DNA of 64,000 bases from Jiangella alkaliphila (GTDB lineage Bacteria; Actinomycetota; Actinomycetes; Jiangellales; Jiangellaceae): NCBI RefSeq assembly GCF_900105925.1, contig NZ_LT629791.1:3011278-3075277 (forward strand), written 5' to 3'. Position 1 is the stretch's first letter; every line of letters begins with the position of its first letter. A model generated the notes under the pieces. It made no database searches, had not been told where the DNA came from, and saw nothing but the letters and a program-made list of their open reading frames with translations. Both the position numbers and the translations under genes were made by a program. Below are positions 1 to 8,360 of the stretch, one piece after another.

Positions 1-711
1 GACGGCATCGTCCCCTACGCCGCCATGACCAAGCCGGCGCAGATGAAGGACATCCTCACCTGGATGGAGACCTTCGGCAGCCCGCTGATCGACGGCGACA
101 CCGTGACCATCGGCGACGAGCCGAGCGTGGAGGCGGTCGCCTGGTTCAAACGGCTCTACGACGCCGGGCTGATCGCGCCTGACGTCGACCGCTTCGACGC
201 GCGGGCGCTGTTCGGCCAGGGCAAGGTCGGGGTGTACGACGACGCCGTCAAGGGGACCGCGGCCACGATCGCCGACTCGCCCGACCCGGAGCTGGCGGCC
301 AAGCTCGACGGCATCGCCCGGCCGGTGCTGGCCGCCGGTGACACCCCGCGCTCTCTGTTGTGGGGCCACGTCATCGTGGTGGTCGACGGCGACGGCGCCG
401 ACACGGCCACCGACTACGCCCACTGGGTGACCTCGGACGAGGGGACGGTCGTGCGGTACTTCGAGGACATCCTGGCTCCGCCGGCGCTGGAGGCCGCGGT
501 CGACGCACCGGAGGTCACCGCCCACGCACTGACCGCGGCCTTCAACGAGCGCGTCACTCCGACCGCCACGGCCAGCCCGTTCTGGCGCTTCCCGCAGTAC
601 GCCCAGATGGAGACCGCCGTCGCCGAGCAGGTGCAGAGCGTGCTGGTCGGCGATTCCTCGCCGGTCGACGCCATGCGGGCCGCCGGCCAGGCCGTCCAGG
701 CGCTGATCTGA
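1..711 (+). CDS. Sugar ABC transporter substrate-binding protein, C-terminal part (partial)
   Basis: The reading frame is open from base 1 and ends with TGA at 709-711, so only the last 236 residues are present; the start and any lipoprotein signal lie upstream of the window. The visible part has the mix of family 1 solute-binding proteins: an alternating aromatic/acidic helical lobe (AWFKRLYDAGLI), a glycine-rich turn (FGQGKVGVYDD) and a C-terminal helix ending QAVQALI. Such lipoproteins deliver oligosaccharides to a two-permease importer. The stop overlaps the next start by one base (TGATG), so it is co-transcribed with a glycan hydrolase, an enolase-superfamily enzyme and an esterase. The substrate is probably a pectin-type oligosaccharide, inferred only from those neighbours. 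Confidence 0.8.
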   Translation, partial: DGIVPYAAMTKPAQMKDILTWMETFGSPLIDGDTVTIGDEPSVEAVAWFKRLYDAGLIAPDVDRFDARALFGQGKVGVYDDAVKGTAATIADSPDPELAAKLDGIARPVLAAGDTPRSLLWGHVIVVVDGDGADTATDYAHWVTSDEGTVVRYFEDILAPPALEAAVDAPEVTAHALTAAFNERVTPTATASPFWRFPQYAQMETAVAEQVQSVLVGDSSPVDAMRAAGQAVQALI

Positions 712-1670
712 TGGGGCTGCCGGCCGGGCTGGTACGCGCCGTGGCGGACCGGACCGCCCGCTGCCCGGTCACCATCTGGGGGTACGGCATCGGCGGGACG
801 CTGTCCGGGCTGGTCCGGGCATCATCGGTGCTGGGTTCGGCGGAGTACGCCGGGCGGGTCGAGGAACTGGTGGGGCCGGCGCTGGCCGCGGCGGCGGCGC
901 CGACCGATCACCTGATCCCGGTCGAGGCGCTGCTCGCGCTGCGCCGGGCGCGGCCGTCGGCGCCGGTCGACGCCGCCTGCGAACGGTGGGTGGCGGCCGT
1001 CCTGGGCGCGCCGGAGCCCTGGCTCGGCGGTCCGCGGGTGCACCGGCCGGACCTCGAGCCGTGGTCGTCGACCGTCTGGGTCGACTGCATGCACACCGAC
1101 GGGCCCGGCCTGGCGGCGCTGGGCCGGCCGGCCGAGGCGGTCGAGTACGCCACCGCGTACGCGTCGGTGCTGCAGCGCGACGACGGCCTGTTCCACCACG
1201 GCTACGACGTCGCCGCCCGGCGCGGCAACGGGGTCGCCTGGGGCCGCGGGCAGGCGTGGGCGCTGTTCGGGCTGGTCGACACGGTGCATGCGGCGCCGGA
1301 CGACGGGCTGCGCGCCCGGCTGGGCCGGCTGGTCGAGGCGCTGGCCGCCTGGGAGGACCGCGGCCGCTGGCACACCGTCGTCGACGAACCCGGTTCGCCG
1401 GTGGAGCACAGCGTCGCCGCCTACCTCGCCTGGGGGCTGCGCCGCGCGGTGACGTACGGGCTGGTCGACGCCGGCTACGCGGAGCTGGCCGACCGCGCGT
1501 TCGACGCCACCCTCGCCGCGCTCGACGACGGCGCCTTGGTGGTGTCGGAGGCGACGCCGGTGGGCGGCCACCGCGACTACGTCAGCCGGGCCACGGGCGT
1601 GTTCCCGTGGGGGCAGGCGCCGGTCCTGCACGCCGTGCTGGACCGCATGGAGGAGGAGACGCACCGATGA
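711..1670 (+). CDS. Glycoside hydrolase family 88/105 protein (unsaturated uronyl hydrolase type)
   Basis: Protein of 319 residues, slightly shorter than usual for GH105. It is predicted to fold as an (alpha/alpha)6 barrel and to remove the 4,5-unsaturated uronic acid left by polysaccharide lyases. Family hallmarks are the WVDCMHTDGP segment near residues 123-132, whose Asp125 matches the catalytic Asp of YteR-type enzymes, the FHHGYD motif near 161-166, and the WGRGQAW motif at 177-183. There is no signal peptide, so it acts in the cytoplasm on imported oligosaccharides. The ATG at 711 overlaps the upstream stop, and its own stop overlaps the next ATG (ATGA). An unsaturated rhamnogalacturonyl hydrolase is the best guess; glucuronyl substrates cannot be excluded. 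Confidence 0.8.
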   Translation: MGLPAGLVRAVADRTARCPVTIWGYGIGGTLSGLVRASSVLGSAEYAGRVEELVGPALAAAAAPTDHLIPVEALLALRRARPSAPVDAACERWVAAVLGAPEPWLGGPRVHRPDLEPWSSTVWVDCMHTDGPGLAALGRPAEAVEYATAYASVLQRDDGLFHHGYDVAARRGNGVAWGRGQAWALFGLVDTVHAAPDDGLRARLGRLVEALAAWEDRGRWHTVVDEPGSPVEHSVAAYLAWGLRRAVTYGLVDAGYAELADRAFDATLAALDDGALVVSEATPVGGHRDYVSRATGVFPWGQAPVLHAVLDRMEEETHR

Positions 1671-2854
1671 AGGTCCAGACGGTCGAGACGTTCGTGCTGC
1701 GAGCGGCGCCGGAGGAGGTCTACTGGGGCGCCCGCACGTGGAGCGCCGATCACGGCCGTCCGCTGGTGGAGTACCCGCCCGCGGCCCGGCGCCGCTACGT
1801 CTACAGCGACACCATCGACACGGTGCTGGTGAAGATCACCACGTCCGACGGCGTCACCGGCTGGGGCGAGGCGAAGGCGCCGGTCGGCGGCCGGGCGACC
1901 GCGGCGATCGTCGACGACCTGCTGGCGCCGCTGGTGCTCGGCAGCGGGCTGGACGAGCTCACCGCCACCTGGGAGCGGATGTACGCGGGCATGCGGGTGC
2001 GTGGCCACGACTCCGGGTTCTGGCTCGAGGCGCTGGCCGGCGTCGACATCGCGCTGTGGGACGCCTGGGCCCGGACGGTCGGCCGGCCGCTCTGGGCGCT
2101 GCTGGGCGGCCGGTTCCGCGAGACCGTCCCGGTGTACGCGTCGGGGGTGCCGGCCGGGTCGGCCGACGACGCCGGCCAGGAGGTCGTCCGGGCCGAGGCA
2201 CAGCGGCTGCGTGACCAGGGCTACGGCGCGGTCAAGGTGGCCATCGGGGTGTCGCCGGAGGACGACATCGCCTCGGTGGCCACGGTGCGGTCGGTGTTCG
2301 GGCCGTCCGCCGCGGTGTTCGCCGACGCCGCGGGCCAGTACGAGCTGCCGCAGGCGCTGCGGGTGGGCCGGGCGCTGGCAGAGCTGGGCGCCGGGTTCTT
2401 CGAGATGCCGCTGCCGCCCGAGGACGTCGACGGGTACGCGCGACTGGCCGCCGCGCTGGACGTGCCGCTGGCGCTGGACAGCCTGGCGAGCCGGCACCGG
2501 GCGCTGGCGTTCCTGCGGAGCGGCGGGCTGCATGTGCTGCAGCCCGACGTGTGCCGCGCAGGTGGCGTGACCGAGACGATGCGCATCGCCGCGCTGGCCG
2601 ACGCGTTCGGTGCGCAGGCGACACCGCACGTCAGCATCGGCTCGCCGATCCACGTCGCCGCGAGCGTGCAGTGCGCGGCCGCGATGCCGAACTTCGCGAT
2701 CATGGAGTACTGGATCGGCAGCAACCCGCTGGCCGCGGTGGCCGCCGACGCGCTGACGCCGGCAGGGTCCGCGATCGCCGTCCCGGCCGGTCCGGGCCTG
2801 GGTATCACCGTCGACGAGGACGCGGTGCGGCGCCTCGCCGGGGCCGGCCGGTGA
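1667..2854 (+). CDS. Mandelate racemase/muconate lactonizing enzyme family protein
   Basis: Enolase-superfamily enzyme of 395 residues with an N-terminal capping domain and a C-terminal barrel. Members abstract the proton alpha to a carboxylate, and in sugar operons they are usually acid-sugar dehydratases. Candidate metal ligands are Asp220 (FADAAGQY), Glu246 (FFEMPLPP) and Asp271 (LALDSLAS); His321 (TPHVSIG) fits the His general base. Oddly, the usual KxK pair reads K190-V-A192, so the second lysine is missing, and the third ligand is Asp rather than Glu. It could therefore be a dehydratase relying on His321 or have a divergent reaction. ATGA overlap upstream and GTGA overlap downstream place it in the pectin-type operon. 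Confidence 0.85.
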   Translation: MKVQTVETFVLRAAPEEVYWGARTWSADHGRPLVEYPPAARRRYVYSDTIDTVLVKITTSDGVTGWGEAKAPVGGRATAAIVDDLLAPLVLGSGLDELTATWERMYAGMRVRGHDSGFWLEALAGVDIALWDAWARTVGRPLWALLGGRFRETVPVYASGVPAGSADDAGQEVVRAEAQRLRDQGYGAVKVAIGVSPEDDIASVATVRSVFGPSAAVFADAAGQYELPQALRVGRALAELGAGFFEMPLPPEDVDGYARLAAALDVPLALDSLASRHRALAFLRSGGLHVLQPDVCRAGGVTETMRIAALADAFGAQATPHVSIGSPIHVAASVQCAAAMPNFAIMEYWIGSNPLAAVAADALTPAGSAIAVPAGPGLGITVDEDAVRRLAGAGR

Positions 2855-3951
2855 CCGCCGGGACCATCGGCGTCTGGACGACCGCGACCGCGCTGCTGGA
2901 GGACGTCCGGCTGGCGGACGTGACCGTCCGGATGGTGGTCCATCCGCACGTCGGCGGAGACGGCCTGCGGGTGCGGCTGTCGAACGTGTTCGGGACGGCG
3001 CCGGTGCTGCTCGGTCCGGTCCGGGTGGAGGGCACCGGCGGGTCGCAGGCGGTGACGTTCGGCGGCGGGTCGGCGTGCGTGACGGTGCCGGCCGGGGAGG
3101 TCGCGGTGAGCGACCCGGTGCCGTCGTTCCCCGTCACCGGCGGCACGGACGTCGCGGTGACCGTCGTGGTGCCGGGCTCGGTCGAGACGGTGACCGGGCA
3201 CCTGCGCTCGTCGCAGACGACCTTCGTGACGTCCGGCTCGTCCGGGGCCACGGAGCGGGTGCTGCACTGGTTCTTCCTCGACCGGCTGACGCTGGACCGG
3301 CCCGACGCCGGCGGCGCCGTGGTGGTCGTCGGCGACTCGCTGACCGACGGCTGCGGCACGGTGCCGGACCGGAACCTGCGCTGGCCGGACCGGGTGGCAG
3401 CCGCCTTGCGCTCGTCGCCGGGCGGGTTGCCGTTCGCGCTGCTCAACGCCGGGATGGCCGGCAACCGCGTCACCGTCGACGGCTTCGGCCCGTCGCTGCT
3501 GACGCGGCTGGACCGCGACGCGCTGAGCCAGCCGGGCGTGCACACCCTGATGCTCTTCGAGGGCGTCAACGACCTCTCCCGCGGGGTTTCGTCGGCCGAC
3601 GAGCTGATCGCCGCGTACGACGAGGTGGTCGCCCGCGCGCGAGCCGCCGGTCTGGCCGTCGTCGCCGCCACCATGACGCCGTTCGGCGGCGCGGCGAGTT
3701 GGACGCCCGAGCGCGAGGCGATCCGTCAGGCGGCCAACGCCCACGTGCGCACTGCGGCCGGCCTCGACGCCCTCGCCGACTTCGACGCCGCCCTGCGCGA
3801 CCCGGCCCACCCGGACCGCCTGCTTCCCGCCCACGACTCCGGCGACCACCTGCACCTCACCGACGCCGGCCGCGCCCGCCTCGCCGAGGCCGCCCTGCCG
3901 GTGCTGACCTCTGAGCTGGTCGGGCGCGCAGTTCGCCGGGAGTTTGCCTAG
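2851..3951 (+). CDS. SGNH/GDSL hydrolase (probable carbohydrate esterase)
   Basis: Protein of 366 residues starting at a GTG that overlaps the previous stop. The N-terminal third is beta-rich and lacks catalytic motifs; it is probably a jelly-roll domain. The catalytic domain follows: block I VVGDSLTDG with the nucleophilic Ser, block II glycine in LLNAGMAGNR, block III Asn in EGVNDLSRG, and block V DHLHLTDAG supplying Asp and His. This matches the two-domain secreted-esterase type, but no signal peptide is visible, so it may deacetylate imported oligosaccharides. It is the last gene of the operon and ends just before a composite palindromic repeat. Confidence 0.85.
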   Translation: MTAGTIGVWTTATALLEDVRLADVTVRMVVHPHVGGDGLRVRLSNVFGTAPVLLGPVRVEGTGGSQAVTFGGGSACVTVPAGEVAVSDPVPSFPVTGGTDVAVTVVVPGSVETVTGHLRSSQTTFVTSGSSGATERVLHWFFLDRLTLDRPDAGGAVVVVGDSLTDGCGTVPDRNLRWPDRVAAALRSSPGGLPFALLNAGMAGNRVTVDGFGPSLLTRLDRDALSQPGVHTLMLFEGVNDLSRGVSSADELIAAYDEVVARARAAGLAVVAATMTPFGGAASWTPEREAIRQAANAHVRTAAGLDALADFDAALRDPAHPDRLLPAHDSGDHLHLTDAGRARLAEAALPVLTSELVGRAVRREFA

Positions 3952-3956
3952 TGGGC

Positions 3957-4512
3957 CGTCCCCCTGCTGCCCATTTTCTTAGCCGCGAGGGTGCGCCTCA
4001 AGTCCGCGCCTCTGTGGTGTCTCTTCGCTGTGCTTCCGGGCTTGGACTTGACCCGCACCCTCGCGGTCTAAGTGCGGGCAGCTATCAGGGGGACGGGGGG
4101 AGTGTGGCGTCGGTCCTGACTCGCGTGGGGAGTACCTCACTCGTGTGAGGACCGGATGGCGGCTGGATTGATGCCGGGTGTGGTCGTGTGGCGGGTGAGG
4201 TGTCACGGTGGCGGGTGAGGTCACACCGTCGTGCTGGTGAAACGGGCTGGTACTCGAATTTCCGGCGCGTGTTGGCCTGATCCGGGCTGCACTCGCCGGA
4301 AATTCGGGTATCCGCCGGTTCTTTGGGCATCCGGTGGTCAGAGCGACGGCCGCGAACCGTCCGGGCTGTGCCCGGTTCTTCCCCGTCCCCCTGATAGCTG
4401 CCCGTTCTTGGGCCGCGGGCCCGCGGGTCAAGCGGTCATCGTCGGCGCGAAGCGCCCATCAGTCCGCTTGAGGCGCGGGTGCGCGGCTAAGAAAATGGGC
4501 AGCAGGGGGACG
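3957..4512. repeat. Composite inverted repeat built from two imperfectly palindromic modules
   Basis: The 621 bp between the esterase and the VirD4-like ATPase hold no credible gene. The outer ends form a perfect 31-bp inverted repeat (3957-3987 against 4482-4512). Each end belongs to a module of about 130-140 bp (about 3957-4097 and 4381-4512) that is itself an imperfect palindrome: arms 3981-4005 and 4043-4068 pair in the left module, and 4410-4435 with 4464-4489 in the right. The inner edges also pair (4077-4097 with 4381-4401, sharing GGCAGCTATCAGGGGGAC). A further hairpin in the core pairs 4251-4267 with 4294-4310. The layout resembles nested BIME or MITE-like elements. No transposase lies nearby. 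Confidence 0.8.
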
Positions 4513-4570
4513 CCCAACTCGGCAAACCCCCGCCCAACTCGGCAAACCCCGGCCAACTCGGCATTCCCCG
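4511..4570. repeat. Three tandem 20-bp repeats
   Basis: Two perfect copies of CGCCCAACTCGGCAAACCCC lie at 4511-4530 and 4531-4550. A third, diverged copy with the same CCAACTCGG core follows at 4551-4570. The array abuts the composite palindromic element and ends 2 bp before the stop codon of the minus-strand ATPase gene, so it forms that gene's immediate 3' flank. Function unknown. Confidence 0.85.
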
Positions 4571-4572
4571 AC

Positions 4573-6171
4573 TCAGGCGCGCAGGTTGATCAGCGTGGGG
4601 CCGGTGCGGGTGCCGTCGGAGCGGGACAACGCGACGACGCAGTGGCCGGCGGGGATGCGGGTGACGATGTCGGACACCGTCCACCGCGGCCGCTCGACCC
4701 GGCGCAGGTTGGTGCCCTTGGTGACGCCCCAGTTGCGGGTCTCGCCGTCGGAGCGGTTCCAGCCGCCGCGGCTGTCGCGGGAGCTGCCGCTGGTGCGGGC
4801 CAGGCCGGTCGCCTCGCCCTGGCTGTAGCTGACCTCGGACACCCAGTGGTCGCCGAACCAGTCGGAGAACACCTTGGCGTCGACCGGGTCGATGCCGCCG
4901 AACACGGCCTTGCAGCCGACCGAGCCGAACACCGTGGCCCGGACCTGCACCGGGAAGTCGCTGATGGTCTGCGCCAGCAGGATGAGCCCGGCGTTGTTGG
5001 AGCGCAGCTTCTGCACGCCGCGCGCGACGTAGTCGTCGACGAACCGGCCGGCCTCGTCGATGGCGAGCGCCTTGAAGATGCCGCGGTTGGTGTCGGGCGC
5101 GGACGTGACCTGCACGAACTGCGACACCACCAGCCGGGCCAGGATGCGGGTGGCGTCGGGGAACTCGGCCTCGGGCAGCGACACCCGCACCCGCATCGGC
5201 TTGTTGATGTCGTGCATGCGGAAGGTGTTCTCGCGGTCGAACAGGTCCATCAGCCGCGGCCGGGCCAGCAGCTGGAACCGCTCGACCAGCGACGCGGCGG
5301 GGTCGGCGTTGCGGGCCAGCTGGTCGCGGCGGCTGTCGAGCAGCGCCTTGGCCTCCTTGCCCTCCGAACCGCGCAGGTTGGCCTTCACCTGGTCGGTCAT
5401 GCCCTGCTCGGAGCGCAGCAGCGCCAGCATCTCGCGGATCTTCGGCCACCGCCCGAAGGCCAGGTGGAACGGCGCCAGGCACGCGTACAGCGCGTTGCGC
5501 GAGCCGTCCATGAAGTAGGCCATGTCGTCGGTGACGTACGGCGGCAGCATGGCGCTGGCCAGCCGGTCGGCCGCGGTGTCGGGATGGTTGGTGCCGCCGT
5601 AGAGGTCGAACCCGGTGGTCGGGTTGAGCGGGTCGATGGTGACGTCGAACCAGCCCTTGTGAGCGAAGTCGTTGCCCTTGGGATCGACCACGACCACGCT
5701 GGACTGCCCGGCCAGCGCCGACAGCGACAGGTGCTCGACGATCGGCAGCGCGAACCCGCGCGTCTTGCCCGACCCCGGCGGCCCGATGACCAGCAGCGAC
5801 GTGCGCAGGACGTCCTGGTCGATGCCGAAGTCCTGGGTCATGACGGTGTCGGCGTGCGGGTCCTGGACGGTGCGCCCGAGGCGGACCTGCCCCAGCGCGA
5901 GGTTGTGCTTGGCCAGCCGTGGCACCGGGAGGTCGTGCAGCGCCGACGGGTGCGCCAGCGCCGCCGGGCCGTACCGCACGATCTCGTCGGCCAGCTGGGC
6001 CAGCGCCGTGGCGTCGCCTGCGCGGAGGTCGAGCGCGCCGGTGATGCGGGCGGTGTCGACGTCGGACAGCCGGCCGTCCTGGACCAGCCGGTCCATCGCC
6101 ACGGCGGCGTCGGGATGGTCTGCGCGGAGCACGTCCCAGGGGGTCTCGCCGCGCCGTCGTCGACCGAGCAT
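4573..6171 (-). CDS. VirD4/TraG-like type IV coupling ATPase homologue, soluble form
   Basis: Protein of 532 residues of the TraM-recognition/TraG-D ATPase type. Walker A is GPPGSGKT at residues 130-137, the strand VVVDPKGND follows near 160-168, and Walker B is IDEAGR at 371-376. Conjugative coupling proteins move DNA or proteins through a membrane pore and begin with two transmembrane helices; this protein has none, only a hydrophilic N-terminal extension of about 120 residues. No relaxase or other type IV secretion gene is present in the window. It starts 9 bp after the M48 protease stop, so the two form an operon. The sequence supports an ATP-driven pump or segregation role, but the substrate is unknown. 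Confidence 0.8.
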   Translation of the reverse strand: MLGRRRRGETPWDVLRADHPDAAVAMDRLVQDGRLSDVDTARITGALDLRAGDATALAQLADEIVRYGPAALAHPSALHDLPVPRLAKHNLALGQVRLGRTVQDPHADTVMTQDFGIDQDVLRTSLLVIGPPGSGKTRGFALPIVEHLSLSALAGQSSVVVVDPKGNDFAHKGWFDVTIDPLNPTTGFDLYGGTNHPDTAADRLASAMLPPYVTDDMAYFMDGSRNALYACLAPFHLAFGRWPKIREMLALLRSEQGMTDQVKANLRGSEGKEAKALLDSRRDQLARNADPAASLVERFQLLARPRLMDLFDRENTFRMHDINKPMRVRVSLPEAEFPDATRILARLVVSQFVQVTSAPDTNRGIFKALAIDEAGRFVDDYVARGVQKLRSNNAGLILLAQTISDFPVQVRATVFGSVGCKAVFGGIDPVDAKVFSDWFGDHWVSEVSYSQGEATGLARTSGSSRDSRGGWNRSDGETRNWGVTKGTNLRRVERPRWTVSDIVTRIPAGHCVVALSRSDGTRTGPTLINLRA

Positions 6172-6180
6172 GAGGCCCTC

Positions 6181-7278
6181 CTACGCGTTCTTCCGCAGAT
6201 AGGCGTCGAGACGCTTGATGCGCGCCGCCAGCGCCGGATGGGTGCTGAACAGCCGGGCCCGCAGCACTAAGTTGCGGCGGTCGTCGTCCATGCCCTGGCG
6301 CAGCCAGTCCTCGAACACCTCGATGAGCGCGTGACCGTAGCCGAGGTTGGCGGCGATGCGGTCGGCGCGGTACTCGCTGCGCCGGGCCAGCCAGGGCAGC
6401 AGCAGCGGCGTCAGGACGATCAGCGCGACCGTCGGCGGCGCCCACGTCTGGCCGGACTGCACGGCCGTGGCCATGAGCACCGTCACGAAGAACACCACGA
6501 ACAGGATCAGCGACCAGGTGATGACCTTCGCGATGAACGACGCCAGCGCCGGCATGCGGGCGACCACCGCGAACACCATGGAGAACAGCCTGACGACCAC
6601 CCGGAGCACCAGCCGGAGCACCCGCGTCAGCAGCCGCGCCGGCACGGAGTACCAGTAGGCCAGCAGGTTGCTCCACGGGTGGCCGCCCAGATGGTGGCCC
6701 AGCTCGTGCGCCAGCACCGCCGCCAGGTGGTGGTGCGGCATCGCCTCGAGCGTCTTGCGGGTGACCGTGACGATGTGACCGGACGCGGCGTACGCGTTCA
6801 GCGCGTCGCTGTCCTCGATGAACAGCTGGTACTTGGCGCCGTCGCGGCCGGCCGTGCTGGAGACCTCGATCCAGGCGTGCTCGAGCCGCTCGCGCTCGCT
6901 GGGCGTGGGCCGGCGGGCGCGCAGGAAGAACCGCGCCACCCCGATCTCGACCGGCCGGTAGAAGATCAGCACGCCACTGGCAAGCCACAGCACCATGCAG
7001 AGGATGGGCACGACGGTGGTGTTGCCGACCAGCGCGCCGATGCCCAGCCCGACCATGCCTACGACCGTGAGGCTGAACACGAACCACGGCAGCGCCAGCA
7101 CCAGCGAGGCCAGAGTGGAGAGGTCCGCGCCGCGGCGCGGCCGCAAGGGCCGCGGCGTGGTGGCGGCCTGCGACGACAGCCGGGCCCGCAGCCCGGTGGC
7201 CGGGGGCGGATCGGGATCGTCGAAGCCGCCCGGCGGGCCGCTGGGGCGCGCGCCGGACGTCCGGCCGTCGTCGCTCAT
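6181..7278 (-). CDS. M48 family membrane metalloprotease
   Basis: Protein of 365 residues with the zinc-protease motif HELGH at 191-195 and a probable third-ligand Glu in the later EYRADR segment. Hydrophobic segments near 53-80 and 83-108, and two more after the HELGH motif, resemble the HtpX/Ste24 arrangement. The frame stays open far upstream over the divergent amidase gene, but the ATG at 7278 begins the natural Pro-rich cytosolic tail and leaves room for a promoter region. It is the first gene of a two-gene operon with the VirD4-like ATPase. Family role: cleavage of membrane or envelope proteins in quality control. The reason for pairing with a coupling-type ATPase is not known to me. 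Confidence 0.85.
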   Translation of the reverse strand: MSDDGRTSGARPSGPPGGFDDPDPPPATGLRARLSSQAATTPRPLRPRRGADLSTLASLVLALPWFVFSLTVVGMVGLGIGALVGNTTVVPILCMVLWLASGVLIFYRPVEIGVARFFLRARRPTPSERERLEHAWIEVSSTAGRDGAKYQLFIEDSDALNAYAASGHIVTVTRKTLEAMPHHHLAAVLAHELGHHLGGHPWSNLLAYWYSVPARLLTRVLRLVLRVVVRLFSMVFAVVARMPALASFIAKVITWSLILFVVFFVTVLMATAVQSGQTWAPPTVALIVLTPLLLPWLARRSEYRADRIAANLGYGHALIEVFEDWLRQGMDDDRRNLVLRARLFSTHPALAARIKRLDAYLRKNA

Positions 7279-7407
7279 CGCCGCCTCCGATGAACTCGTC
7301 GTTTCGCTGCGCGGCCCGGGGATGGCCACACACCTGTGAAGGTCACCATATGACCGTCTGGTGACAGCCCTCACGCGACAGATCGAAATCCGGACCTGAC
7401 ACGATGC

Positions 7408-7434
7408 TTGACACTTCGTGCAGATGGGTAGAAA
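7408..7434 (+). promoter_or_regulatory. Candidate sigma-70-type promoter for the PGRP amidase
   Basis: A perfect TTGACA lies at 7408-7413 and TAGAAA at 7429-7434, separated by 15 bp, which is short of the preferred 17. The pair sits in the 202-bp divergent region between the M48 protease and the amidase. The call rests on consensus similarity alone. Confidence 0.35.
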
Positions 7435-7480
7435 TCGATCAGATCGGCGTGAGGCATCCTGACGATGGGAAGGCGCAGCC

Positions 7481-8296
7481 ATGGCGACCGCCGCGAGCGA
7501 TTTCGACGTCGACCCGGGTCCGTTCACCGCAGAGGACCGCGCCGGTGAGGCCGAGCCGCTGCCCGACCTGCCCGATCCGGGTCCCGTGCCCGTGCCGCAG
7601 GCCGCCACCACTTACATGCCCCGCTCCGCATGGACGTCCACGGCGCGCGGCGGGGCCCAGCTGACCGGGACGAAGCTGGTCGGGCTGGCCTGCCACTGGC
7701 CGGGCTCGACGACTGACGCGTACGGCGTCGAGTCCGCCGCCACGGTGGCCGGGCGGCTGCGGGCCTGGCGGCAGTTCCACGTCGAGGACCGCGGCTGGTC
7801 CGACATCGGCTACAACTTCGCGATCGACCAGGCGGGCCGGGTGTGGGACCTGCGCGGCTCGGCGCGGGTCGGCGCCCACTGCGCCAGTCCGAGCAACCCC
7901 GACGCCAACCACGAGTTCGTGGGCGTACTGTGCATCGTCGGCGACCGGGAGCAGCCGACGTCCGCGATGGCGGTCGCGCTCTGGGACTTCCGCCGCGACG
8001 TGTTCCTCCGGCGCTGGCCCGGTCGCGGCGACATCCGAGGACATCGCGAGGTGCCGGGCGCCCAGACCGCCTGCCCCGGCAACCCGGTGATCGAGCTGAC
8101 CAACAACCCCCAGGAGCAGGACATGACCCCGGAACAGGCCGCCCAGCTCGCCCAGGTCGTCCGCGACACCGCCTACATCCGCGAGCAGAACATCTCCATC
8201 GCCCGCGCGGTCATCAAGCTCGCGTCCGGCAGCGACGACATCACCGCCGCCGAGCTCAAGGCGGTCCAGGACGCGGCCGCGGGCCGGGACCGCTGA
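7481..8296 (+). CDS. PGRP-type N-acetylmuramoyl-L-alanine amidase (amidase_2 fold)
   Basis: Protein of 271 residues. The amidase_2/PGRP domain covers about residues 45-205: zinc ligands His72 (ACHWPG), His188 (GHREVPG) and Cys198 (TACPGN), with Tyr111 (IGYNF) and Thr196 near the metal as in catalytic PGRPs. The domain cuts the amide between N-acetylmuramate and the stem peptide. No signal peptide is evident; the N terminus is an acidic Pro-rich tail. A helical extension follows (residues 206-271) containing EQAAQLAQVVRD, a segment common in actinophage endolysins, so it may be prophage-derived or work without Sec export. ATG at 7481 is preceded by a GGAAGG-like site. Confidence 0.8.
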   Translation: MATAASDFDVDPGPFTAEDRAGEAEPLPDLPDPGPVPVPQAATTYMPRSAWTSTARGGAQLTGTKLVGLACHWPGSTTDAYGVESAATVAGRLRAWRQFHVEDRGWSDIGYNFAIDQAGRVWDLRGSARVGAHCASPSNPDANHEFVGVLCIVGDREQPTSAMAVALWDFRRDVFLRRWPGRGDIRGHREVPGAQTACPGNPVIELTNNPQEQDMTPEQAAQLAQVVRDTAYIREQNISIARAVIKLASGSDDITAAELKAVQDAAAGRDR

Positions 8297-8316
8297 GCCG
8301 CACCCGCGCGAATCCG

Positions 8317-8343
8317 CCGGGCCGCACCTAAGGGGCGGCCCGG
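8317..8343 (+). terminator. Hairpin between amidase_2 and amidase genes
   Basis: A perfect 9-bp stem (CCGGGCCGC at 8317-8325 with GCGGCCCGG at 8335-8343) and a 9-nt loop lie 20 bp after the PGRP amidase stop. There is no U-tract, as is usual for high-GC actinomycete terminators. Confidence 0.5.
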
Positions 8344-8360
8344 CACCGTAGGGTCGAAGC

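Noticed and set aside
3951-4510. Possible small genes in the composite repeat region.
   Set aside because: All frames are explained by the palindromic arms; none has a plausible start or protein-like composition.
4511-4570. CRISPR array.
   Set aside because: The three 20-bp units are directly adjacent without spacers, so this is a simple tandem repeat.
4231-6270. A 679-codon plus-strand frame over the VirD4-like ATPase gene.
   Set aside because: Arises from GC bias; the minus-strand gene has Walker motifs and a normal composition.
4573-8296. Integrative conjugative element or prophage.
   Set aside because: A coupling-type ATPase and an endolysin-like amidase are present, but no integrase, relaxase, structural phage gene or attachment site was seen, and base composition matches the neighbours.
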